DNA from: Caenorhabditis elegans
Taxonomy: Eukaryota > Nematoda > Chromadorea > Rhabditida > Rhabditidae
DNA length: 64,000 nucleotides
Assembly (NCBI RefSeq): GCF_000002985.6
Contig: NC_003284.9
Span: forward strand, 15,376,001-15,440,000
Reading direction: 5' to 3'
The notes under the pieces were generated by a model. The model ran no database searches, was not told the DNA's origin, and saw only the letters and a program-made list of their open reading frames with translations. Of this stretch, positions 26,205-37,900 are shown piece by piece. Numbering within the stretch: position 1 is the first letter of the stretch; the number at the start of each line of letters is the position of its first letter. Position numbers and translations under genes: made by a program.

Positions 26205-27824
26205 CCTCTTTCTGTACTAAGCCTTTTCGTGGCGAAAGGGATCAACAGATAACCACTTCAACAAACTCGATGATTTCGTCACATCGAGAGTGGCTTGGTT
26301 TGGAACCAAGTGCAAATTATCTGGCCAAGAAGTACACCGTCTCACGCAGGCCAGAGGTAGTGTCGAATACTCTCTGTCCGGGCGGCTCTAGATTGGCTTA
26401 GCAGGTCATTATAGAGTATCTAGAGACACAACTTTTGCTCTAAACAGCAACCCATCCTGCCTCAGTCCTCCGCATCCGGCCTCTGCAAAGGGAAAGACAG
26501 TTCCTGGAGCACGTCGGAAGAGGCGATCTAATCTCGGAGTCCAAACCATATGTCAATCGGACTTGGAAATTAAGAAGCCGCGGGACAAAACAAGAAGAAC
26601 TGACTATCGCGTGTGCACCTTCAACTGCAGGTCCTTGTCTTCGGATGATCGACTTGCTGAGTTGCTAGAAGAGACGAGGCGAATCCAATTCGACGTCATC
26701 GGATTGTGTGAAACCAAACGAGCAGCCGAGGCACACTTGATACATCACGACGGTACCGGCGTCTTCTTAGGCAAACGGAATGAAAGTTCTGTATCCGGAG
26801 GGGTCGGCTTCATAGTTCGAAGCACCCTCCTTCCCAAAATCGTAGAAGTACGATTTCTTAGTCACCGCATCGGCTTACTCACCTTCAAAGTGAGCCGAAA
26901 ATTCAACTGCACGGTGATTCAAGTCTATGCTCCAACTGCGGACTCAGACCTTGAGGAAATCTGCGACTTCTACGACAGTGTTGAAGACGTCTTCAGAGAG
27001 TGCCGAAGCAAGTATAAACTTGTTATCGGCGACTTCAACGCTCGAATGGGATGCAGACAAAACAACGAAAGGTACATTGGCCCCCATGCCATGGAACCAA
27101 GAAATGATACTGGAGAGCTTCTCGCAACATTTTGTGAAACCAACCGTCTGTGGCACACGAACTCTATGTTCAAAAAGCCTATGCACAAACGGTGGACTTT
27201 CGTCAGTCCCGACGGGAATCACAGACACGAAATTGACCACATTCTGGCCAATGGAAAGTTTGTCACAGATACCACTGTACTCCCCTCTTTCACAAATGGT
27301 AGCGACCATAGGTTACTCCGCTGTAACCTCCACTTCAACAATTGTCTAGCAAAGTTGGAGCAGGTCAGACGGAGAAAACCTCCGAAAAGAGTGTTGGACC
27401 CGGCGATTGCTTATGCAATCTCAGCGACAGTCACGGTTCAGAGTGATCCTGATTTAGATACCGACTATGATAATCTGATTCAGTCACTAAAAGAACTTCA
27501 AGACCAAGCTATCGTTCGACCGGCCAACCACTCATCCAACAGACTTTCGGAGGAAACCCGAAAACTGCTGAACAAAAGACGTTTTATGGATAGAAATGAT
27601 CCCCAATTCAAATCTATTTCAGATAAATGTCGTGAAGCAGTTCAGAAAGACCATGAAGCTTTTGCCAGTACTCGCCTTCTATCTGCTGCGAACCAGAAAA
27701 AGAGTTTGAAAAGAGTTGCTAGGGACATCAACGAATATAAGTCAGTTATCCCATGCCTCAAATCAACCTCTACTGGTGAAAGAATCACTTCCAGGGTGAA
27801 AATGGAGCAAGTATCTAAGTAAGT
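26205..27824 (+). mobile_element. internally deleted RTE copy (L')
   Basis: A 1,620-bp copy of the element at 21517-24805. It keeps the complete 5' end and the final tandem tail but lacks 1,669 bases, corresponding to 23122-24790 of the full copy. The junction shows about 1 bp of overlap (ATGGAGCA joined to AGTATCTAAG). Typical non-LTR truncation removes the 5' end, so this pattern is better explained by deletion after or during duplication. Confidence 0.93.
26563..27822 (+). pseudogene. RTE ORF remnant: endonuclease only
   Basis: 419 codons identical in register to the first part of the full-length ORF. They contain the whole endonuclease domain and part of the linker, then end with three non-native residues and a stop created by the tail junction. 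The reverse transcriptase is completely missing, so this copy cannot mobilise itself. An isolated endonuclease could in principle still be made, but the same missing-ATG issue applies. Confidence 0.9.
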
Positions 27825-29223
27825 ATCTTTAAAACAAAAATTGAGCACCAAGATGTTGCAGAATTTTTCCAGATATGCGAAAATGCTTGAACTATTGTAC
27901 AAAGAATTGTTGAACTATTGAATTCATAATAATTAAAACTATGAAAAATCAAATCATACACATCATATTTTGTCTTGTTCTGTAATATCAAGGAACTTTT
28001 ATATTAAAAAAAAACACTGAAAAGAGTATTACATACAAATATACCTAATATGTTTTGCACGTAGATTTAATCCTAAAAGAATATATCACAACGAAAGTTC
28101 GAAAATTTTTTAGGATCTAGGTGGGGTTCCGAAATCTGAGACTTTGGGTTTTAAATCTAAAAATGACTCAAAACTACCGAATTTCGTAATGAGACGTTTT
28201 GAAAATTTCTCAAAAAAAAAAGTTATAGCGGTTCAAACTTCTGGAAAAAATATGCCCATTTTCAGCGAAAATCAAAAGTTTTTCCAACTTCTCGGTGTCA
28301 CGCATCTGGGTCATTTTGGGCCTTAAAAAAGTCTCAGTTTTCGGTACTTCACTTTCAAGATTTTCATGTAACGAACATGACATAATTATAGAAAATATCG
28401 TATTTTAGGCCCGTGAAACATTTTGACAGGCTGTTCAAGTGCTTTGAGATTATAAAAACTAATCATGACTTCTCAGAAATACTATCAAATTTGGAAAAAA
28501 ATCTCGCGCGTTAACAAAAGCATGACCACAAATGTTTGGTTAAAAATTGGGAAAACTGTGTGGTAAACTATATAAAAGACTATATAAAATTGGCTTCTAA
28601 ATTTTATACACAATGTTTCAATGTACTACTATAATTTGAAATATTCCCTAACTCAGAATATGATTACAAAATTTATAGCGTTTCGTTGTTTAAAGGTAAA
28701 ATAGCGCCAGTGGGGTTTTGTCTAAATACACTTATAATGATTCAAAATGACCGAATATCGTAATAAAAAATTCCAAAAAAAATTATAGATTTTTCATAAT
28801 TTCAGGTCAAAGTTTTGCCAAGTTTTCAAATTTTAAAAAGTATGAGCTTTTTTTTTAAATGAAGCTTTACTTTTTTTTAAGGTCGAAAAATTTTTTAAGG
28901 CCCAAAATTATGAGTGGCAAAAACTAAGTAATTGTCGCGTTTTGACAGTAATTAGAAACATTTCCAACATTTTTGAAAAGGTTTTTTATGATATTCGGTT
29001 ATTTTGGCACTAGTAGTTTTTATCACTTTCCCCACTGGCGCTACTCCACCTTTAAGTTCTTGTTTTATTTTCAAAGCAACAAAAAACGGTCAAAGCAATC
29101 TTATCAAAAATTAAATACGATTTGAGTTTTTACCTATAACAAACAAAACAAAACTTAATCTAATAATTTGCGTAATAACTTGATCAGAATTCTCGAAATG
29201 CCGTAAAGAAAACGCTTGATATT
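27825..29223. repeat. 1,399-bp unit R, copy 3
   Basis: Offset of 3,019 bases from copy 2. It runs into unique sequence after TTGATATT at 29223, which fixes the right boundary of R. Confidence 0.95.
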
Positions 29224-31930
29224 TTAAGAATAATATCAAAATCAACAGGCAAAATGATCACTGCTCAAACTTAAAAAGTTTATTATACCAGACCATCAGG
29301 TTGTTGAACCCAAAAATGAAAAAAAAAACGGAATAAATATAGACACTTGGCGTTGGTTTCCTATTATTTCTTCCCTCTCTGAAATTCAAATTTGCATTCT
29401 GCGAAATTGCACTTTTTATTTGTATGGGCCCGATCTCTTAACTAAACAAAATTGACTAAAATTGAGAGAGGATCTTCCTGGATACTTATTTTCTCTTCCT
29501 GGATTCTCGAAATTTCATTAATCGAAATTGCTGAAATCTTTTTTTTTTTGGAAAATGGAATTCACCACGGGATATTTCTGCTTTCTAGAAAATCCAACAA
29601 CAAAAAAACCAGAAATGTGTGTTGTGAGGATTAGCTGTCTACGAATGTCATGGAGGAAATCACATGCTCCCTGGTAGACAGAAACGAGAATAAAGAGAAG
29701 CTCACAAAACCGAATTCTAATGAGCTCTGAGCTCACCTGTGGCAGAAAAAAATGTTGAGATAACATAAAACCAACAATTTTTTGACTTCTTGCACCCCAG
29801 AAAAAGTTCATAACAAGCGTGAGAGAGTCGCGGTGTGGGACGCTAATTTCGGGACAGGACACAACAAAAAGAGGTAAAACAGGGTAAAGAGTGGGAGGTT
29901 ATAAAGCGAGGGACACGACACAACCGTAAATCGTTTTATGATTCGCTGCCTATCAACCGCCATATACTCACCCCCAGGCTGTGTCTTCACTTGTCATTAA
30001 CTCTTCGTTTGTCCCTTATTTGACAGTTACGAACTTTACAAATGTTCACTGCAATTCTTTTTTGCTGACTTTCTGAATTACTACTGAATTTCAAATGTAC
30101 AGTGTTCTGTATCATGTCGTCTGTTAGCTTTAATATTTGGTTACTATCCTGCTAATTTTTTTTGAAATTTTCATATGAATAGTTAGGGGTTTGAATTTAA
30201 CATAGGATAGCAATCCAACAGTATTGAAATATAGTTAGTTTTTGTCGGAAAAAAATACCAATGGAAATTTGTATTTGTGATTGTTTTACACTCACAAAGG
30301 TGTTAATAAATTATTTTTAAGTTAGGAAACTATGTATCATGTTCCATGCAAACTATCTGTGAAAATATCACCATTTCTGCTAATTGTAGCAAGTCTTTAA
30401 AAATTTTACTTCGGAGTATGCCAAAAACTATTAGCATGAACTTTTATCAGTTGTCAATTTGAAGCTATTAAGAGTTATGCCAAATTAATTTTAACCACAT
30501 TATTGATAAATGCAAAACAGTACCATACCGTTTTCAGAAAAAAAAAACAACTAAATCCGACTGTGACAACTATAACTGCTTTTTTATATTTAAAATCGTC
30601 TCTTTTAGCACTAATAAATTCGAATTTCTTCATTGAAATCGTGAGCAGGAAATGTTTATTTAAATTTCTTTAGAGGGATCTTAACAAAATAATTTTTTTT
30701 AATTATGGAAAATTGTTGGTAACTTGCAGAAAAAATGGCGTGTATGAAGAATTTCTGAAAATTGACGATGAACTTTCTGTAATCCTTTTTATCATTGTAT
30801 TCGGAATTTGGTAACATTTGAAATAAAGCTTATATAAAAGCCGGAAAATAGCCATATCGGGTAGATGCGTGAAATAAGCAGGTTCGGTTGAGTATGCCTT
30901 GTGTGATTAGAACATTTTCAAACGATTGTCTCATAAAACATCACTGGTAATTATTATACGGTGTTTTTTTAAAGAAAATCTTTATAAATCTCAATTATGC
31001 GTTCAAAAATCCAACGAAAGCTGGACCTAAAGAAAAAATGCTTTGAAAAAAACATTTAGTGGCAATTATTTTAAACTTTTTATAACGTTGGTTTAGGACT
31101 GATGTTTAAGGTTTCAGTATCTGTAAGCATCTGTAAGCTTGTGAACTACCTAATCTTCTATTATACAACCTGAAAGCATTTTTATACAATTTCGGTAATC
31201 AAGTTTTTTGGTTATTAAGTGCTCATAAAGTGTATAAAGTGTAAGCGTCGCAAACTAGCTTGTCTTTAATTTTCTGAGCCAGCATCGAGCTAACAGAATT
31301 TCGGCAGCTCAATTAATCATGCAACTCCAGTAGAGCACTATCTCGTACCCTCTCTTCCAACCACCTATCTTACACAAATTTCGCGCACTTTCTTGCCTAT
31401 CCTCTTACAATTACGGTACTTTGTCGGCATAATCCGTTTATTGCAAGTGTCAGGCGTACCGCCGATTGGTTGAGAGGTTAGTGATGATAACATGCAATCA
31501 AATCACTTAACCGTATCTCTTTTTTGGTATACCGTCCTTGGAAACAGAAGGATGTTAAAAGGTGTTCACTGGATCAGCTGGGAGGTGCGGCTTTGTCGCC
31601 CGACTCTCTCCTTCTTCCTGCTACCACTGCGAAATTTTACTACCGTTATGGCCGTGGAGGCTCTTTTGATGTGCAGCCGACAAGTACGCGCATATATTGG
31701 CGATACGAACGAGCGGACTGGCAGGAGGGGAGGAGTAAAAAGAAGGAGAAAAAGATTCTACCTGCTGTCAGTTATTATCCAAACCACATGTCACTTTGTT
31801 TTCACAACTCGTTACAACCACCTTTTTGTGTTCTACCTCCCCCCCTTGCTCCATCCTGGTTTATTACCCATTCCCATCTTTTGGTATCCGTCTCAAGTTT
31901 CATTCACTCGTCATGTTCAGATCCTGGTTG
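29224..31930. other. upstream region of psa-3
   Basis: Unique, AT-rich DNA without a supported gene, becoming more C/T-rich and GC-richer from about 31340. A TGTTCAG acceptor-like site ends at 31920, ten bases before the psa-3 ATG chosen here. In C. elegans that arrangement often marks a trans-splice acceptor for a spliced leader. The open frames at 31492-31959 probably represent leader or outron sequence. Confidence 0.45.
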
Positions 31931-34900
31931 ATGACTTCAGAGCCTTCGACATCTTCTGAAGCTGGATCATCTAGTCTTCTTGATGCAGATAAAACCAACC
32001 TTCTACAAGAAGCGCTTGTGCGGGCAGGAGTCATCAGAAGCCAAAGACAGGTAAGTCATAGTCGGAGCCTAAATTCTACAGTATCGCACGATCTAGCAAT
32101 GCATTTTTTCGTTGTATAGAGTAAATCTAGACCTTAAAAAGTACTGCTTAACTGAATGTTTGTAGTACTAGCATCTGAAAATCTATATCCGTTTGGTGAA
32201 AAAATAATAAAAAAAGCCTTGTTTTAGTATTGTGCGTCAAGGCCTTAAGATTTAAGACACAACAGATTTGCATTTCAGTTTTAATTAATACATGCGTACC
32301 TTACTACTGCAATTTTCTAGTGCCCTTCTATTTACGATTTTCTGAATTACACGTTGATTTTTGTGTCGTGAAAAATTTGAAAATTCAACAAAAATGTTAT
32401 CTTTGACGCTATACTAAATTGCCAATAAGTGCGCATAAATTTTTCTTTGTTCATTTTTAACCAGTTTTCCATTATCGTATCATGAAAGGAACGTCATTAT
32501 CATTATCGCAAATGGCCCATTGACCCAAAGCGGCAACTCTTTTGAGATATGATTACATGCATTTGATTTCGCAGCTCATTTCTGTCTCTTTTTTCTCTGT
32601 CCACTTTGAACGATATGTCACCGAATATTAAGGTTAGTTAGTCACTTGATGTTTACAAAAATCTGTAGAGTCTGAAATTGAGTCTAAAATTGAAGTCGTA
32701 AATTCGAAAGTCAAAACCAATTAAAACCCGTGAGCTTTCGCAATTCAATGATAACAAAGTTTTGATTGTCGCTATTTATTATCGGAGTCTCGGCCGTAAA
32801 ACTGAAAATTTTAAAATTTTCTGTTGCACCATAAATCTCGTAACACATTTGTTATCAGTTGCATTATAATTGTAGGCCATCAAAAAACAATAAAAATTTC
32901 AAATTTTTACAACCATCCCCTCCTCTTTCCCTCGACGTGTTGCATATTGATGGAACTTTTTACTCGACTATTTCAGGGCATCTCACCTACTGCCACCAAC
33001 ATTAAAAGTCCAAAGAAATCGGCACTCTTCGAGAAAATTGCTTCTCACCCTCTCATGCCGATTGTCGAACTATTGCTCGAAAAATGTGAAACTGCAGCAA
33101 CAACATTTGATAGGAAGGCGTTCGAAACAGATGACATTAAGCGGGTATGTTGAAATATTTATTTTATTCATTTCATAAGTAGATTGAATTTAAAAATATT
33201 GACGGTGTAAATGTGTGAAGGCAAGTTAGTTCATGTGAACGAAAAACTCGGGGAAAGTGGTTTGGCTAGGCCTCAAATATACAGAGAAGAAAATGAAAAG
33301 ATTTGAGCAAAAAAATTTAGATCATCGAACTAATAAAATAATCACCACACGAAGATCATCAGCAATGATGTTGCGATAAGAACTTGCAAGTTGCTTCCTG
33401 AAAGTCAATCAATTGATTTATTGATTTCTGTTGATAATTATCAACTCTCTTACGTGCTGAGTTTTGTGGCTGCTGCTGATCAGCACTGGGTTGATCAAAT
33501 TGTGGGTTCGATGACGCTTTAACGGCTGGTAGATGAGTTTAATGATGGATACTTGATTATTTCATACCTGTGCTAGATGCGTACCGTCCGTATTGTGTAT
33601 TCATGTCTCCGTATTGAGGTGTGAAACCAGCATCCTGAAAATGTAATTTTGAGCTGAGAAGCTGTCTAAGGTATTATAAAGCTAAAGCTATGAAATAGAG
33701 TATTTCATCATGTTTTAAAGTTAGTCGTGAGCTCTGTACTTCAATAATTGATTTTTTTTTTAAATGTAGTGAGTTATGTAATAGAATCGCAAAGACATTG
33801 CTCACCTGGAATTTTAACGTGCCTTGAATGTACGATAGTTTTCGAACCTAAGATATAACTATGAAATTAGAACTATGAAATTAGAATAGAAATTGTATTG
33901 ATCATAAGAGTTCTTATGAAGTTTTTCGTAATTGCCTTTTTGGTTATGCGACACAATTCTGCTGCCCATGCGCAAAAAAGTTACGAAAAGTTTCTCTGGA
34001 TACTATTTTCTAAGGATTTTAAAAACAGATTAGCACAACCACTAACAAAACAACATACATTGACAGGTTGTCCTGTAACTCCAATATTCTGCTGATCTCT
34101 TTGAATCAGCTCCTGTTGACTTGGGAATTGAGGTGTCACACCAGCAGCCTGTTGTGTGAAACCACCGCCGTTTTGCTGGCCATTAAAGTTACCATTCTGG
34201 CCGGCAGTGGATCCCAAGTCTTGTTGAGCTGGGAACTGTGGGACTGGTGTAGGCTGCGTGTTTTGCGATGTGGCACCGAGTTCCTGTTGACTTGGAAACT
34301 GTGGCGCGGGGGTGGACACCATATTAGCACTGTTCGATTGATCGGATTGTTGGCCGGTCGCCGTCATTATTTCTTGTTGACTTGGATATTGCGCTTGTGG
34401 CATGTTCGGATCCATTGTGGACGAGGCGATAAAACCGGATTGATCGTTCGTGGTCGGCATTCCAGTGGTTGATTGGAACTGAAATGTACGATAAAGATAC
34501 AACACCAATGTCACTATCACATGCAATACTCAAGGCGCTTTAAAACATTTTAATTGAGTCTTACCCCGGTTGATGGCTGTCCATTGTTGAAATTGTTAGT
34601 CGTCGTTGGTGTCGTCGATTGGAATGAATTAGTGCTGCTTGGCCCAAAATACGACCCTGCAACTGGCATAGTTCCACTATCATTTTGAACAGGGATGGTA
34701 GAAGTTGTCTCCAAAGGTACATTTCCATTGTTTTGGTTTTGCGGGATAGGGACTGGGACTGGCACGTAATTAGGGGACTGCGTTGTTCCGAAATTAGCGG
34801 CATCATTTTGGAATTGAGACGAGGTACCAAACTCATCTTGATTAGAAGATACGGTCGAAGTTGGTTGATTGGGGCTCGGGGTCTCTTGTCCGGCAGAAGG

Positions 34901-37900
34901 GACAGGATAGATAACTGGGTAAGGGGATTGAGTAGTCATTGGGGATGTTTCGAAAGATTGCTGGGTAAATTGATTCGTTTGGGTACTAGGCGCCGGGGTG
35001 TTTTGTCCAGCTACTGGGACTGGGTAGATTACAGGGATAGGACTTGTTTGGGGAAATGTTTCTTGGGTATTTGGGCTCTGGGTGAACTGATCATTGTGTT
35101 GATTTTCAACGGAAGGGGTAAGGGTGTTGTCGGTATAACCTTGCTGGTCGTCGTTGAAACCTTGCTGTCCGTTTGGTGAAGTTGTGAACTGCTGTTGTCC
35201 TCCTAAGAACACATTTTCTTCAGTACCTGAACCTTCTGTCAACAATTCACCTTGCTGATAACCTGGAGTGCTGGAATACATGCCTTGTTGATTGGTGTAT
35301 TGTGTTGATGGTTGTTGGTATTGTCCTTGTGGAGAAGTAGTAAAGTGTTGTCCTTGTTGTGGTGTCGTTGATCCAACGAATCCTCCTTGCTGATTCCCTT
35401 GGAAGTTTCCTTGTTGTCCCATATTCTGCTGATTTTGTTGGTTTTGCTGAACATTCTGATCTTGGTACTGAGTGTTGACATCTGGCTGTTGCTGAACGTT
35501 CTGGTTCGGAACAGCTCCTCCCGTGACTACTTGGGTCGGGTAGGTTTGTGGTTGAGCCTGGACGTATCCAGAGTTTGGTGAGTTGTAAGATCCTCCAGTC
35601 ACAGCTCCTCCTGCAACTACTCCTCCAGATGGGTAGATCACCTGCTGGTCGTTTTGGTTCTGCTGATATTGACCCTGTTGACCTTGTTGTTGGTCGAATC
35701 CTAGAAAAAAAGTATTAAAAATACTCGAGTCGCAAAGATTAAAAGCTTACCTTGAGCATTATTGTTATAATCGGTGTTTCCTGAAGGAGTAAATGGTTGG
35801 TAATCAACTTCCCCAGCGGACGGAGCTAGAGTGCTTCCTTGATATTGCCCTTGGTAATTGTTTTGGTTTTGGTCCTGGAACTGCCCGGGATTCTGATTCT
35901 GATTACCTACGTATCCACCGGCATTGATGTTTTGATCTTGACCTTGGAATTGATTTTGATCGACATAACCTCCTGCATTAATATTTTGGTTTTGTTGGTT
36001 TTGATTCTGATATTGCCCTTGGTTCGGATCTGGATACTGTCCTTGGTTTTGATTTTGGCTCTGATCTCCGATATACCCACCAGTATTTATGTTTTGGTTT
36101 TGGTTTTGATACTGGCCCTGATTCGGGTCTTGGAATTGATTTTGATTTTGATCACCAACGTACCCACCAGCGTTGATATTTTGGTTCTGGTTTTGGAACT
36201 GATTCTGATTTCCAACTACTCCAGCAGCATTGATGTTCTGATTTTGATATTGGTTTTGATTTTGATCACCAACAACACCACCGACATTCTGATTTTGACC
36301 TCCAACATTCCCGCCAACATTTGGCTGACCTCCTTGAGTGACTTGTTGAGTAACGCCGCCAATGACCACAGTTCCAGTTGTTGCACCACCGGCCACAACT
36401 CCACCGTTCAAGTTATTCGGATAATATCCTCCTGACTGAGTTTGATTTTGGTTTTGATCGTATCCAGTTTGATAGCCAGGAATAGGTCCTGGATTTTGAT
36501 AGTTGGGTGCCTGCAATACGTTTTATGAGATGTGCACTAAATATTGGTGAAATGTGGAACGCACCTGGTTGAAATTTGATCCAGCTTGCTGTTGTTGTTG
36601 TGGATCCTGGCTGTTGGCTACGACTCCTAAAATGAGTGGGGTTAAACGATTGTTATAAGTAGTGAATTAATCAAGTTGGGACTGGAAACTTTCAATTTTT
36701 ATTCTGGTCCCAATATTACTACTGTGATATGATTCACAATTCAACGATGAACTATAAGTTATATTTTTAAAAAATGTTTTTAAATGCACCTAGAGCACAA
36801 AATGTAGGTGTTAACAATTCTACAAAAAACTCAAATTGTTTACTTACTTTGACCGTTATAATACATGATGACTTGACTTCCTTGCGCTCCATTAGTAAAC
36901 GCTCTGGCAGATTGAATTGTTTGCACGTTGGATGTAGGCACGCAACATGGAGATCTGAAACAAAAAAGTTGTTAAGCAACCGGAATCGCACGAACTTCAA
37001 CTTCAACATGCACACTACAAACATCGAACATATCGGTTAATTTTTTCATCTATTAGTATTATAATGTAAAGGATTTTTGATATCAACAAGAATAGTTTTA
37101 CATGGTTAATTGTTATGACTAGAAAGAAATACCAGATACCGGTTAGAGGTTGAGGGGACTTGCAAATAGTTAGTCGGCACATTGAGCACATACTGATATA
37201 TCGGCTGTGGGGCGCAGTTGACGCATTGTGATAGACAACCAGGGCTTACGTACTGAAATTTGGACAATAAGTACATGAATAATACATATGTATATTATTT
37301 TTTTTTAATGATTGATTTTCTAACAAGACTTTTTTCCTACTTTAATTGATATCAGAATATTACAATAATTCAATAGGATATTCATAGAGAAGCTTCATAT
37401 AAATTATGCGTAGAGTGTGCAACTGAATTTTGAGATGATTATGATGATGATGGCGGCTAATTTTTGTCTCGAGCCACCGACTGGCAAAAGGAGATTGCCA
37501 CCCGCGTGAGCCAAAAGGCAAACAAAAAGAGCCGCTGCCCGAATGGTTTCTCGTTGCGCTGTCGTCTTGCCATCATCCAAAAACAAAAAGTTGATTAGGA
37601 AGAAACGTCATATTTGATAAAAAGTCCCGCGCCAGTGTTTTTTTAGCCTTCTGTCTGCTCTTTTTACAAGAGATCCCAAGTCTGCTTTTTTGATTATATG
37701 CTCTTTATTCTCTTTTTATGTTTATGCAGTTCTAAAAATGTAAATGTCGAGGGTGGCATCGGGTTACCATTTCGAATCCGATTCCATATGTTGTTTGATT
37801 AAAACGCATATTTTTAGACATCCGAGTGTCAGAAGTATGCATTATGCTCAAAAACTGGATAACCCTTGTAGCTGACAATAAGCAATCAATGCTCTCCAAT

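Noticed and set aside
20118-29223. Assembly artefact as the explanation of the triple R repeat
   Set aside because: Not excluded, but the two retrotransposon copies differ by a clean 1,669-bp deletion and the outer junctions are unique, which argues for a real array; kept as a stated refutation test.
34068-36435. Long plus-strand frames rich in Leu, Ile and Val
   Set aside because: They are antisense to the Q/N-rich exons of pqn-36; Gln/Asn codons read in reverse give Leu/Ile/Val.
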